From contig JARJHS010000011.1 of NCBI GenBank assembly GCA_029269725.1, forward strand, positions 124,001 through 188,000: 64,000 bases of DNA, given 5' to 3'. A program made the position numbers and the translations under genes. Numbering within the stretch: the first letter of the stretch is position 1; every line of letters starts with the position of its first letter. The notes under the pieces were generated by a model. It did no database searches. It was not told where the DNA came from and saw nothing but the letters and a program-made list of their open reading frames with translations. Shown in pieces: positions 9,722-16,949 of this stretch. The DNA comes from Pollutibacter soli (lineage in GTDB: Bacteria; Bacteroidota; Bacteroidia; Chitinophagales; Chitinophagaceae).

Positions 9722-10819
9722 TCAGGATTTTTTTGGTGTTTCGTTGAACACATCGGACGTTGCCGGTCCGGGAATGGCACTCAAATCAATTTCCGGACGG
9801 TTCACTTCACTGACACTATGAATATTCATCAGCAATTTTGGTTTTGATCCATCATGCACTGCTGAAAAAGTTTCTTTTGGCTTAACCACACCAACATAAT
9901 GTCCCTGCGAAATCACAGAATGCCTGTTGATCTTGGTGGGTCCTTCAATCACCCAGTCGTCAATGTGTTTTTTCTCGAAACGACAATCATTACAGATCCA
10001 TTCCTCCACTTCACCCCATTGGTCTTTACGTGCAGTAACACGCAATACCTCCTTACCGCGTTCCCAGAGTGTTACTTTACCACTGCACTTAGGGCAATCG
10101 CGATGGGCATCTACCGGTTTTGTAAACCACACCCGATTTTTAAAGCGGAATGTTCTGTCAGTAAGTGCACCAACCGGGCAAACATCAATCACATTACCAA
10201 TAAAGTCATTATCAAGTGACTTCTCAATATAAGTGGCGATTTCCGAGTGATCACCGCGACTGAGTACTCCGTGCACACGCTTATTGGTTATCTGATCAGC
10301 CACAAATACACATCGATAGCACAGAATGCAACGCGTCATGTGAAGCTGGATATAAGGACCGAGATCATGTTTATCGAAAGTGCGGCGATGAAATTCGTAG
10401 CGGGTACCTTCTTTTCCATGTTCGTAGCTGAGATCCTGCAGGTGACACTCTCCTGCCTGGTCGCAGATCGGGCAATCGAGCGGATGATTCAGCAGGAGAA
10501 ATTCCACCACACCATTTCGCGCGTCTGTCACGCGTGCACTTGTAATGTTTTTCACTTCCATTCCATCCATCACATTCGTACGACAACTCGCTACCAGTTT
10601 CGGCATCGGGCGTGGATCAGCGTTACTTCCTTTGCTCACTTCCACCAGGCAGGTACGGCATTTACCACCGCTGCCCTTCAGTTTGGTATAATAACACATT
10701 GCCGGCGGGGCAACTTCACCACCGATCGTCCTGGCGGCCTGGAGAATAGAAGTGCCGGGTGGTACCTGCACGGTAATATTATCTATAACTACACTAACTA
10801 ATTTCGGCGCTTCAGACAT
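9722..10819 (-). CDS. nuoG: NADH-quinone oxidoreductase subunit G, short form
   Basis: A 365-aa iron-sulfur subunit. The [2Fe-2S] cluster ligands are Cys42/54/57/79, the His-ligated [4Fe-4S] motif is His112/Cys116/119/125, and a further [4Fe-4S] site is Cys164/167/170/214. A second CPKC...CNDC group (Cys242/245 and about 276) marks the start of the Fe4S4 module of the molybdopterin family, but the protein stops about 90 residues later, so the large MGD-like domain of the E. coli-type subunit (about 900 aa) is absent. Short NuoG proteins are, to my knowledge, usual in Bacteroidota. Confidence 0.93.
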   Translation of the reverse strand: MSEAPKLVSVVIDNITVQVPPGTSILQAARTIGGEVAPPAMCYYTKLKGSGGKCRTCLVEVSKGSNADPRPMPKLVASCRTNVMDGMEVKNITSARVTDARNGVVEFLLLNHPLDCPICDQAGECHLQDLSYEHGKEGTRYEFHRRTFDKHDLGPYIQLHMTRCILCYRCVFVADQITNKRVHGVLSRGDHSEIATYIEKSLDNDFIGNVIDVCPVGALTDRTFRFKNRVWFTKPVDAHRDCPKCSGKVTLWERGKEVLRVTARKDQWGEVEEWICNDCRFEKKHIDDWVIEGPTKINRHSVISQGHYVGVVKPKETFSAVHDGSKPKLLMNIHSVSEVNRPEIDLSAIPGPATSDVFNETPKKS

Positions 10820-10852
10820 GCTTGAGTTCGTTTATGTCGTCTGTTATTTTTA

Positions 10853-12208
10853 TTAAGCTGTGGCTACTGCTAACGGTTCTGCATAGCCGGCAAGTCCATA
10901 ATTCCTTTGCAGGCATTCCACCGGGTGGTCCACATGCCATTCAAATTCATCGCGGAAATGACGTATCGCTGCTGCTACCGGCCAGGCTGCTGCATCACCC
11001 AGCGGACAGATCGTATTCCCTTCTATCTTTCTCTGGATATCCCAAAGCAGATCTATATCCGATTTTTTTCCTTTTCCGTATTCGATATTCTTCAGGATCT
11101 TTTCCATCCAACCTGTGCCTTCGCGGCAAGGGGAACATTGTCCACAACTTTCATGTCGATAAAAGCGGGCAAGCGTCAAGGTATTTTTTACGATACACTG
11201 ATCTTCATCCAACACGATGAAACCACCGGAACCCATCATTGTTCCTGTTGCAAACCCACCATCAGATAAACTTTCATAGTTCATGATTCTTGGTTCACCT
11301 TTCGCGGTTTTCAACAAAAGATTCGCAGGAAGGATAGGTACCGAAGATCCACCAGGAATACAGGCTTTCAACCTTTTTCCGTTGGCTATTCCACCACAAT
11401 ATTCATCGCTGTAGATGAACTCTTCAACAGAAATCGTCATATCGATTTCATACACACCCGGTTTATTGATATTACCGCAGGCGGAAATCAGTTTTGTACC
11501 TGTTGATTTACCAACACCAATCTTTGCATATTCTTCGCCACCGATATTAATGATAGGAACAACCGCTGCGAGTGTTTCTACATTGTTTACCACCGTTGGA
11601 GAATCCCATAGTCCTTTTACTGCGGGGAAAGGAGGTTTTATTCTTGGGTTACCACGTTTGCCTTCAAGAGATTCGAGCAAAGCTGTTTCTTCTCCACAGA
11701 TATAAGCGCCGGCACCGCGCTGAACATAAATCTCACAATTGAAACCCGTACCCAGGATATTATTTCCAACAAAATTATTGGCCCTTGCTTCTTCGATCGC
11801 TTCTTCAAGAATATCAACGATCCAGGCATATTCACCTCGGATGTATATATAAGTTCTGTTGCTTCCCAATGCAAACGATGAAATCACCAATCCTTCGATC
11901 AGCAGATGCGGAATGAATTCCATCAGGTATCTGTCTTTGAAAGTACCCGGTTCAGATTCATCAGCATTGCAAACCAGGTAACGCGGAATACCCTCTGGTT
12001 TGGCAAGGAAACTCCATTTCATACCCGCAGGAAAACCCGCGCCACCCCGACCACGCAAGCCGCTCTTCTTCACTTCCTCTGTCACCGCATCAGGAGCCAT
12101 GGTGGTCAGCGCTTTTTCAGCTGCCTTATATCCGCCTTCCCTCCGGTATACATCAAAATGACGGATACCTTCAACATGTGCTTTCTCTAAAAGTAATTTT
12201 CTGCCCAT
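10853..12208 (-). CDS. nuoF: NADH-quinone oxidoreductase subunit F (NADH/FMN/[4Fe-4S])
   Basis: A 451-aa subunit that binds NADH and FMN. The glycine-rich GLRGRGGAGFPAGMKW motif is near residue 50, EPGTFKDR and GAGAYICGEETALLESLEG follow, and the N3 cluster ligands are Cys355/358/361 and Cys401. Forms the NADH dehydrogenase module with NuoE and NuoG. It starts 37 bases after the nlpE-like gene. Confidence 0.97.
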   Translation of the reverse strand: MGRKLLLEKAHVEGIRHFDVYRREGGYKAAEKALTTMAPDAVTEEVKKSGLRGRGGAGFPAGMKWSFLAKPEGIPRYLVCNADESEPGTFKDRYLMEFIPHLLIEGLVISSFALGSNRTYIYIRGEYAWIVDILEEAIEEARANNFVGNNILGTGFNCEIYVQRGAGAYICGEETALLESLEGKRGNPRIKPPFPAVKGLWDSPTVVNNVETLAAVVPIINIGGEEYAKIGVGKSTGTKLISACGNINKPGVYEIDMTISVEEFIYSDEYCGGIANGKRLKACIPGGSSVPILPANLLLKTAKGEPRIMNYESLSDGGFATGTMMGSGGFIVLDEDQCIVKNTLTLARFYRHESCGQCSPCREGTGWMEKILKNIEYGKGKKSDIDLLWDIQRKIEGNTICPLGDAAAWPVAAAIRHFRDEFEWHVDHPVECLQRNYGLAGYAEPLAVATA

Positions 12209-12245
12209 TTCGTTGGGTTATGATTTGCCGGATGAAACCGGCTGT

Positions 12246-12731
12246 TTATTGTTTTCTTAAAACAAATTTATCCGCAAGTGATCCACCTATTCTTTCTCCC
12301 TTATCATCAACCTGTATAAGACTCGAATCGGTCTGCAGATAATATGTGGCACCTCCCGATTTTTCCACGAGGTGTATGGTGTTGCCATGCCTCATCCAGC
12401 TGCCGGATTGATTCAATTCATTTGATCCGGCACCTGTCGATTTACGCCCCATGTACAAAAGCCTGCCGGTGAAAGTGAAATCCTTTCTCAGACTAACGAT
12501 TGATTCAATTCCCTCACAATCCGCGCAAGGAATAACACCAGAATAGGTTATGACAGAATCGGCCTGAGCTGCAGCACCAGATATCATATTGCCATGACTG
12601 CTGTCATGAGCCGCTGCACTGTCGCCATGCGATTCATGACCCCCATCAGCAGAATGACCATTACTCTGACAGGCATATATCACTGTCGCCGTAATCAATA
12701 ACACCACAAATATGTCTAACTGTTTGCTCAT
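12246..12731 (-). CDS. NlpE-like copper-site lipoprotein inside the nuo operon
   Basis: A 161-aa lipoprotein. The start at 12731 (MSKQLDIF) is chosen because it gives a clean signal peptide with lipobox VIYAC and lies 7 bases after nuoE; an in-frame start at 12788 would overlap nuoE by 50 bases. After the lipid-anchored Cys comes a linker with six histidines (about residues 25-50), then the NlpE N-terminal domain with IPCADCEGI, the CxxC that binds copper or senses surface stress in E. coli NlpE, and the SGSWMRHGNTIHL beta-barrel strand. Its position between nuoE and nuoF, on the same strand and without an obvious terminator, means co-transcription with complex I is likely. The function in this place is unknown. 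Confidence 0.85.
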   Translation of the reverse strand: MSKQLDIFVVLLITATVIYACQSNGHSADGGHESHGDSAAAHDSSHGNMISGAAAQADSVITYSGVIPCADCEGIESIVSLRKDFTFTGRLLYMGRKSTGAGSNELNQSGSWMRHGNTIHLVEKSGGATYYLQTDSSLIQVDDKGERIGGSLADKFVLRKQ

Positions 12732-12738
12732 CTTCTTT

Positions 12739-13242
12739 TTAATTCTGTTGAGCTGCTTTTTGAGTACACTCGTCGATGATCTTATCAACTTTCTCAGGAG
12801 TAAGATGTTCCCTGAAATATTTTCCCAGCTGCATCATCGGTGCGTATCCACACGCGCCTAAACACTCAACTACTTTTAAAGTGAATAATCCATCAGCGCT
12901 GGTTTCACCAACATCAATGCCTAAGCGCTTTTTAATGTGTTTTACAATATCCTCACTTCCTCTAATCATGCATGGACCTGTCTGGCAAACTTCAAATACA
13001 TATTTGCCAACGGGCTGAAGATTGAACATACTGTAAAATGTTGCCACCTCGTATACTTCGATAGGTTCAATTTTAAGCAGACCTGCCACATAGTCCATCG
13101 TTGGTTCACTCAGCCAGCCACCGGATTCTTCCTGGGCCAGGTTGAGCAAAGGAATCAACGCCGCTTTCTGTTTTCCTTCCGGATAACGTGCAATGATCTT
13201 ATCAACCTGCTTCATTTTCGCTTCAGAAAATGGATTCATCAT
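12739..13242 (-). CDS. nuoE: NADH-quinone oxidoreductase subunit E ([2Fe-2S])
   Basis: A 167-aa thioredoxin-fold subunit with the N1a [2Fe-2S] ligands Cys86, Cys91, Cys127 and Cys131 in CQTGPCMIRG and CLGACGYAPMM. A second Met codon at 13239 is an equally possible start. An AACGTT-type array (13246-13292) begins 3 bases upstream of the start codon, so no purine-rich binding site is recognisable there. Confidence 0.96.
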   Translation of the reverse strand: MMNPFSEAKMKQVDKIIARYPEGKQKAALIPLLNLAQEESGGWLSEPTMDYVAGLLKIEPIEVYEVATFYSMFNLQPVGKYVFEVCQTGPCMIRGSEDIVKHIKKRLGIDVGETSADGLFTLKVVECLGACGYAPMMQLGKYFREHLTPEKVDKIIDECTQKAAQQN

Positions 13243-13245
13243 ATT

Positions 13246-13292
13246 CGTTTAACGTTCAACGTTATACGTTTAACGCAGAACGTTAAACGCAG
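13246..13292. repeat. AACGTT/TTTAACGT array (family B)
   Basis: Five or six degenerate copies of AACGTT-N2-4 lie between nuoD and nuoE, next to the nuoE start. Similar arrays follow rpoD, rimM and the 160-aa gene at 30217. Confidence 0.7.
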
Positions 13293-13315
13293 AACCATCA
13301 TTATGTTAGTCTTGA

Positions 13316-13470
13316 AACAACGCGTGGTTGTTCCTGGTTTATCTATTCCCGAGACAACGCATGCGTTGTCTCTAATAACTATCAACAAAAAACTTATTCT
13401 TACCTCAAACCTCGTACTTCACGTCCGCCCTCCGGGCGGCTACAAACATGATGTTCCTACCGGAACATGA
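13316..13470. repeat. Composite REP-like palindrome set, copy 1
   Basis: Four palindromes in order: AACAAC-gcgtg-GTTGTT (13316-13332), a perfect 22-bp palindrome with arms GAGACAACGCA (13351-13372), CCGCCC-tcc-GGGCGG (13425-13439) and ATGTTCC-tacc-GGAACAT (13451-13468). The last three recur in the same order at 15424-15548. Confidence 0.85.
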
Positions 13471-13527
13471 TCGTTACCTCTGGTCGCAATGCTAGATACA
13501 TTGGCGTTTTCAACAGATAACTATTTA

Positions 13528-13587
13528 CTATAAACTAAGAACTCCTACTTACTACTTACTTCTTACTACTTACTCTCTTCGGCCTTC
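13528..13587 (-). repeat. AAGTAAGTAGT array after nuoD stop (family C)
   Basis: On the - strand the nuoD TAG stop is followed by GAAGGCCGAAGAGAG and then at least five copies of TAAGTAG/TAAGAAG. The array adjoins repeat copy 1 and together they fill the 345-bp nuoE-nuoD gap. Confidence 0.7.
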
Positions 13588-14814
13588 CTACGCGTCCATT
13601 TCCCCGGCAATCAGATTCAGACTACTCATCGTTACAACGGCATCGCTCAGCATCGCGCCCTTCACAATTTCTGCATATGCCTGGTAGTATATGAAGCACG
13701 GTCTGCGGAAATGTAAACGATATGGTGAACGGCCACCATCACTGATCAGGTAAAAGCCAAGCTCGCCATTGCCACCTTCCACAGCCTGGTACACTTCACC
13801 AACAGGAATTTCTGTTTCCCCCATCACTATCTTGAAGTGCCAGATCAGCGCTTCCATTTTTGTGTATACATCAGTTTTGGGAGGGAGATAATATTCAGGA
13901 GCGTCGGCATGAAATACTTCCGCTTCAGTTCCTTTGAATGATTGTACTTTTTCATACGCCTGGCGAATCAGTGAAAGCGATTCCCATATCTCCCCATTAC
14001 GAACCATAAAACGATCATAGTTATCGCCGCTGGTGCCTACGGGTATTTTGAAATCAAAATCTTCGTATGATGAGTAAGGTGTGTGAACACGAACATCATA
14101 ATCTACGCCTGCAGCCCTGAGGTTGGGTCCGGTAAAACCATAGTTCAATGCTCTGTCAGCAGAAATGCCGCCTGTGTTTTTTGTTCTTTCGTAAAAGATG
14201 CGGTTGCGGTTGAACATTTTTTCAAACTCAGCCTGTACACCAGGATATTCCGCGAGAAATTTTTCGATCTTACGGAAAGCCGTATCCGAAAAATTTCTTT
14301 CGAATCCACCGATGCGGCCCATATTGGTTGTCAGCCTCGATCCGCAAACCTCTTCATATATTTCATAGATCAGTTCGCGGTATTGCATCACGTATAAAAA
14401 GCCAGTGAAAGCACCGGTATCAACACCAACGATGGAATTACAGATCAGGTGATCAGAAATCCGTGCAAGCTCCATGATGATGATACGGAGATAGTCAACG
14501 CGTTTTGGCGTTTTCACACCCAGCAATTTTTCGCAGGTGAGATGCCAGCCCATATTATTTATAGGAGAAGAACAGTAATTCAACCTGTCAGTGAGCGTGG
14601 TGATCTGGTACAGCGGACGACGTTCAGCAATTTTTTCAAAAGCGCGGTGGATATATCCAACGGTTGCTTCTGATTTAATAATGCGTTCGCCATCCAGCTC
14701 CAGGATATTCTGAAACACGCCATGTGTCGCAGGGTGGGTGGGGCCGAGGTTCAGGGTCGTCGTCTGCTTTTCAATCGAACCTTCAGGAAGTTTTATATTA
14801 AAATGCTCAGACAT
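13588..14814 (-). CDS. nuoD: NADH-quinone oxidoreductase subunit D (49-kDa type)
   Basis: A 408-aa subunit that forms the quinone-binding pocket with NuoB. The LGPTHPATHGVFQNILELDGE motif (about 23-43) has the quinone-site histidine, and the C-terminal DVVTMSSLNLIAGEMDA tail is typical, although the family usually ends in DR rather than DA. NuoC and NuoD are separate genes here, 30 bases apart, not fused as in E. coli. Confidence 0.96.
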   Translation of the reverse strand: MSEHFNIKLPEGSIEKQTTTLNLGPTHPATHGVFQNILELDGERIIKSEATVGYIHRAFEKIAERRPLYQITTLTDRLNYCSSPINNMGWHLTCEKLLGVKTPKRVDYLRIIIMELARISDHLICNSIVGVDTGAFTGFLYVMQYRELIYEIYEEVCGSRLTTNMGRIGGFERNFSDTAFRKIEKFLAEYPGVQAEFEKMFNRNRIFYERTKNTGGISADRALNYGFTGPNLRAAGVDYDVRVHTPYSSYEDFDFKIPVGTSGDNYDRFMVRNGEIWESLSLIRQAYEKVQSFKGTEAEVFHADAPEYYLPPKTDVYTKMEALIWHFKIVMGETEIPVGEVYQAVEGGNGELGFYLISDGGRSPYRLHFRRPCFIYYQAYAEIVKGAMLSDAVVTMSSLNLIAGEMDA

Positions 14815-14844
14815 ATTTATTTATTCAAGAGCCGCGAAAGTAAA

Positions 14845-15348
14845 TCAGCGGCCAAACATTTCATCGTCTTTATCTACGCGGGTCTGGTCCTCCAGCGGAT
14901 ACTCCTTACGCATCGGGAAATAATCCATCTCGTCTACATTCAACACACGCTTCAGGTCCGGGTGCCCGACAAAATTGATTCCATAGAAATCATAGGTTTC
15001 ACGCTCCATCCAGTTGGCAGCGGAAAATAATCCTGTTGCTGTGTATACATCGGGACGCTCAGCTGCTGTATAAATCTTCATCCTGATTCTGACATTCTCT
15101 ACCAGGTTGTGCAGGTGATAAACAACACAGAATTCTTCGCCTTTTTTATCAGGATAGTGAATCCCGGTGAGGTCAGTCATGAATCGAAAAGCAAGTTCAG
15201 GCGTATCGTAAAGAAAGTTCAGCACTTTCAGATTCATATCACGTGGAGCCGTGAACGTGAGCATGCCATAAGGTTCTTCCCAGTGGGTGAGCGACTCACC
15301 AAACTGCTCCGTTAATAATGATTTTATTTTATCGTTGGCTATTGCCAT
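14845..15348 (-). CDS. nuoC: NADH-quinone oxidoreductase subunit C (30-kDa type)
   Basis: A 167-aa peripheral-arm subunit. It carries the family signature ERETYDFYGINFVGHPDLKRVL (about 117-138) and ends with YPLEDQTRVDKDDEMFGR. It scaffolds NuoB and NuoD. It is preceded by a 320-bp gap that contains repeat copy 2. Confidence 0.96.
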   Translation of the reverse strand: MAIANDKIKSLLTEQFGESLTHWEEPYGMLTFTAPRDMNLKVLNFLYDTPELAFRFMTDLTGIHYPDKKGEEFCVVYHLHNLVENVRIRMKIYTAAERPDVYTATGLFSAANWMERETYDFYGINFVGHPDLKRVLNVDEMDYFPMRKEYPLEDQTRVDKDDEMFGR

Positions 15349-15361
15349 GGTTATTTGATGT

Positions 15362-15548
15362 CGCCCTTTCAGGGCTATTGGATTACGCCCTTTCAGGGCT
15401 TTTTATTTAATTTCTTTTTTTCTGAGACAATGCATGGGTTGTCTCTAGAAATTTTCAATTATAAACTTGAAACTACTTCCTACCTCTTATCTCTGACTTC
15501 ATTCCCGCCCTTCGGGCGGCTACAAACAGGATGTTCCTACCGGAACAT
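15362..15548. repeat. Composite REP-like palindrome set, copy 2
   Basis: Two direct copies of the small palindrome CGCCCTTTCAGGGCT (15362-15376 and 15386-15400), then GAGACAA-N8-TTGTCTC (15424-15445), CCGCCC-ttc-GGGCGG (15505-15519) and ATGTTCC-tacc-GGAACAT (15531-15548). The last three elements and the sequence CTACAAACAGGATG between them match copy 1, 2.07 kb away. Confidence 0.85.
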
Positions 15549-15626
15549 GAATGTTACCCTTTGTCGTAATTTCAGATGCATCTGGCTTTCGCGAAAACTA
15601 ACTTATAACTTAACATATAAAACCTT

Positions 15627-15668
15627 CCGCTTTCAACTTTCTACTTTAAACTCCTACTTACTTCTTAC
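15627..15668 (-). repeat. AAGTAAGTAGG array after nuoB stop (family C)
   Basis: On the - strand the nuoB TAG stop reads into GTAAGAAGTAAGTAGGAG and then AAAGTAGAAAGTTGAAAG. It is anchored at the stop codon like the arrays at nuoD, nuoN and rpoD. Confidence 0.7.
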
Positions 15669-16256
15669 CTACTGTATTCCATAACTCTCCAGCAACGCCT
15701 TGTACTTCGGTCCGTTTCTGCGGCGTAAGGACTCATTATGCACCAGTTCCTGGATCTTCATGAAACCATCTATGATAGCCTCGGGTCTTGGCGGACAGCC
15801 TGGCACATAAACATCCACAGGAACAACCTGGTCAATACCTTGTAACACAGAATAAGTATCAAAAATTCCACCGCTGGAAGCGCATGCGCCAACAGCCATC
15901 ACCCAGCGAGGTTCGGCCATCTGGAGATACACCTGCTTTACTACGGGTCCCATTTTTTTCGCAATTGTCCCCATTACCATCAGCAAATCACACTGACGGG
16001 GAGAGAACCCTACCCGCTCAGAACCAAATCGTGCAAAATCATAATGGGAACCCATGGTTGCCATGAATTCGATACCACAGCAGGATGTAGCGAATGGTAA
16101 GGGCCACATGGAATTCTTTCTTGCCAGACCTACAACTTTATCAAAAGAGGTCGCAAAAAAGCCTTCACCGGTAACTCCATCGGGTGCATCCACCTGGTTG
16201 ATTCCCCAGTCGCTGACTGATTTTTGTTTTATATTGAATCGTACGGGACGAGCCAT
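15669..16256 (-). CDS. nuoB: NADH-quinone oxidoreductase subunit B (N2 cluster)
   Basis: A 195-aa subunit that binds the terminal [4Fe-4S] cluster N2. The ligands are the tandem Cys59-Cys60 in SCCGIEFMA, Cys125 in GACASSGG and Cys154 in PGCPPRPEA. It follows nuoA by 100 bases. Confidence 0.97.
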   Translation of the reverse strand: MARPVRFNIKQKSVSDWGINQVDAPDGVTGEGFFATSFDKVVGLARKNSMWPLPFATSCCGIEFMATMGSHYDFARFGSERVGFSPRQCDLLMVMGTIAKKMGPVVKQVYLQMAEPRWVMAVGACASSGGIFDTYSVLQGIDQVVPVDVYVPGCPPRPEAIIDGFMKIQELVHNESLRRRNGPKYKALLESYGIQ

Positions 16257-16356
16257 ATCACAAATTTTTAAATAACTGTGTAAGAAGATTCCGCAGTAAC
16301 AACAAAACGGTCTCTTCTTAGTTCAATTTCTTTGGCAAACAAGCTGTTAATCCTGA

Positions 16357-16773
16357 TCAATCTTCCCAGTGCAACGCACCTTTTTTGATAATATAGATGA
16401 AGCCGCACAGAAAGAATCCTACAAAAAGCACGACGGCCAGAAATCCGTTCCAGCCCAGTTCCCTGAAATTCACCGCGTATGGGTAAAAAAAGATGACTTC
16501 AACATCAAAAAGAACAAAGAGTATTGCAACAAGAAAATATTTGATCGCCATTGGCTGACGTGCATTTCCCTGTTGTTCGATACCACTTTCAAAGGTCTGT
16601 AATTTATCGGCAGTATTGCGTTTCGGACCAAGGAAATAACTCAGGGTAATCATTCCTCCAACGAAAAGAATTGCAAACAGGAGCTGCATTCCAATCGGGA
16701 AATAATTGGCAGAACTATTAAGATCAGAGATGGCCTGAGCGGCAGGAGTTTGAAGGAAATAAGATTGATACAT
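16357..16773 (-). CDS. nuoA: NADH-quinone oxidoreductase subunit A
   Basis: A 138-aa, three-helix membrane subunit of complex I. Signatures are FLGPKRNTADKLQTFESGIEQQG and FLVAILFVLFDVEVIFFYPYAV, with the acidic residues of the helix. The frame is open to 16878, but the start at 16773 (MYQSYFL) is preferred because a full promoter (16797-16826) lies inside the longer version and 138 aa fits the family better. First gene of the nuo operon. Confidence 0.93.
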   Translation of the reverse strand: MYQSYFLQTPAAQAISDLNSSANYFPIGMQLLFAILFVGGMITLSYFLGPKRNTADKLQTFESGIEQQGNARQPMAIKYFLVAILFVLFDVEVIFFYPYAVNFRELGWNGFLAVVLFVGFFLCGFIYIIKKGALHWED

Positions 16774-16796
16774 CAGCGAAATTTCTTCTGCGGGGA

Positions 16797-16826
16797 CAAA
16801 AATAAGGCAGGGGATATTAAAAACAA
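16797..16826 (-). promoter_or_regulatory. Promoter of the nuo operon
   Basis: On the - strand TTG, a 19-base spacer and TATTTTTG match the Bacteroidota -33/-7 consensus (TTG, TAnnTTTG) exactly. The -7 box is 16797-16804 and the -33 TTG is 16824-16826. The start site would be near 16793, about 20 bases before the nuoA ATG. Confidence 0.7.
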
Positions 16827-16899
16827 TAATAGCCGGAAAATAGAACGCACAATAATAACCGCCTGAAAACGTGTACATCCCGGTTTCACCGGTTTAAAA

Positions 16900-16927
16900 T
16901 AAAAAGCCCCCGGCAATACCAGGGGCT
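16900..16927 (-). terminator. Terminator of the TPR gene, upstream of nuoA
   Basis: A 9-bp stem (AGCCCCTGG with CCGGGGGCT, one G-T pair) with a 5-base loop is followed by five T on the - strand. It separates the PstS/TPR operon from the nuo operon. Confidence 0.85.
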
Positions 16928-16949
16928 ATTAAATTTCAATTAAAATCAG

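Noticed and set aside
10247-10801. 184-codon ORF on the + strand
   Set aside because: It is antisense to nuoG, whose iron-sulfur motifs are fully conserved; the ORF shows no protein-like composition.
12732-12788. Longer N-terminus of the NlpE-like protein overlapping nuoE
   Set aside because: The extension is basic, lacks a start signal and would spoil the lipoprotein signal peptide.
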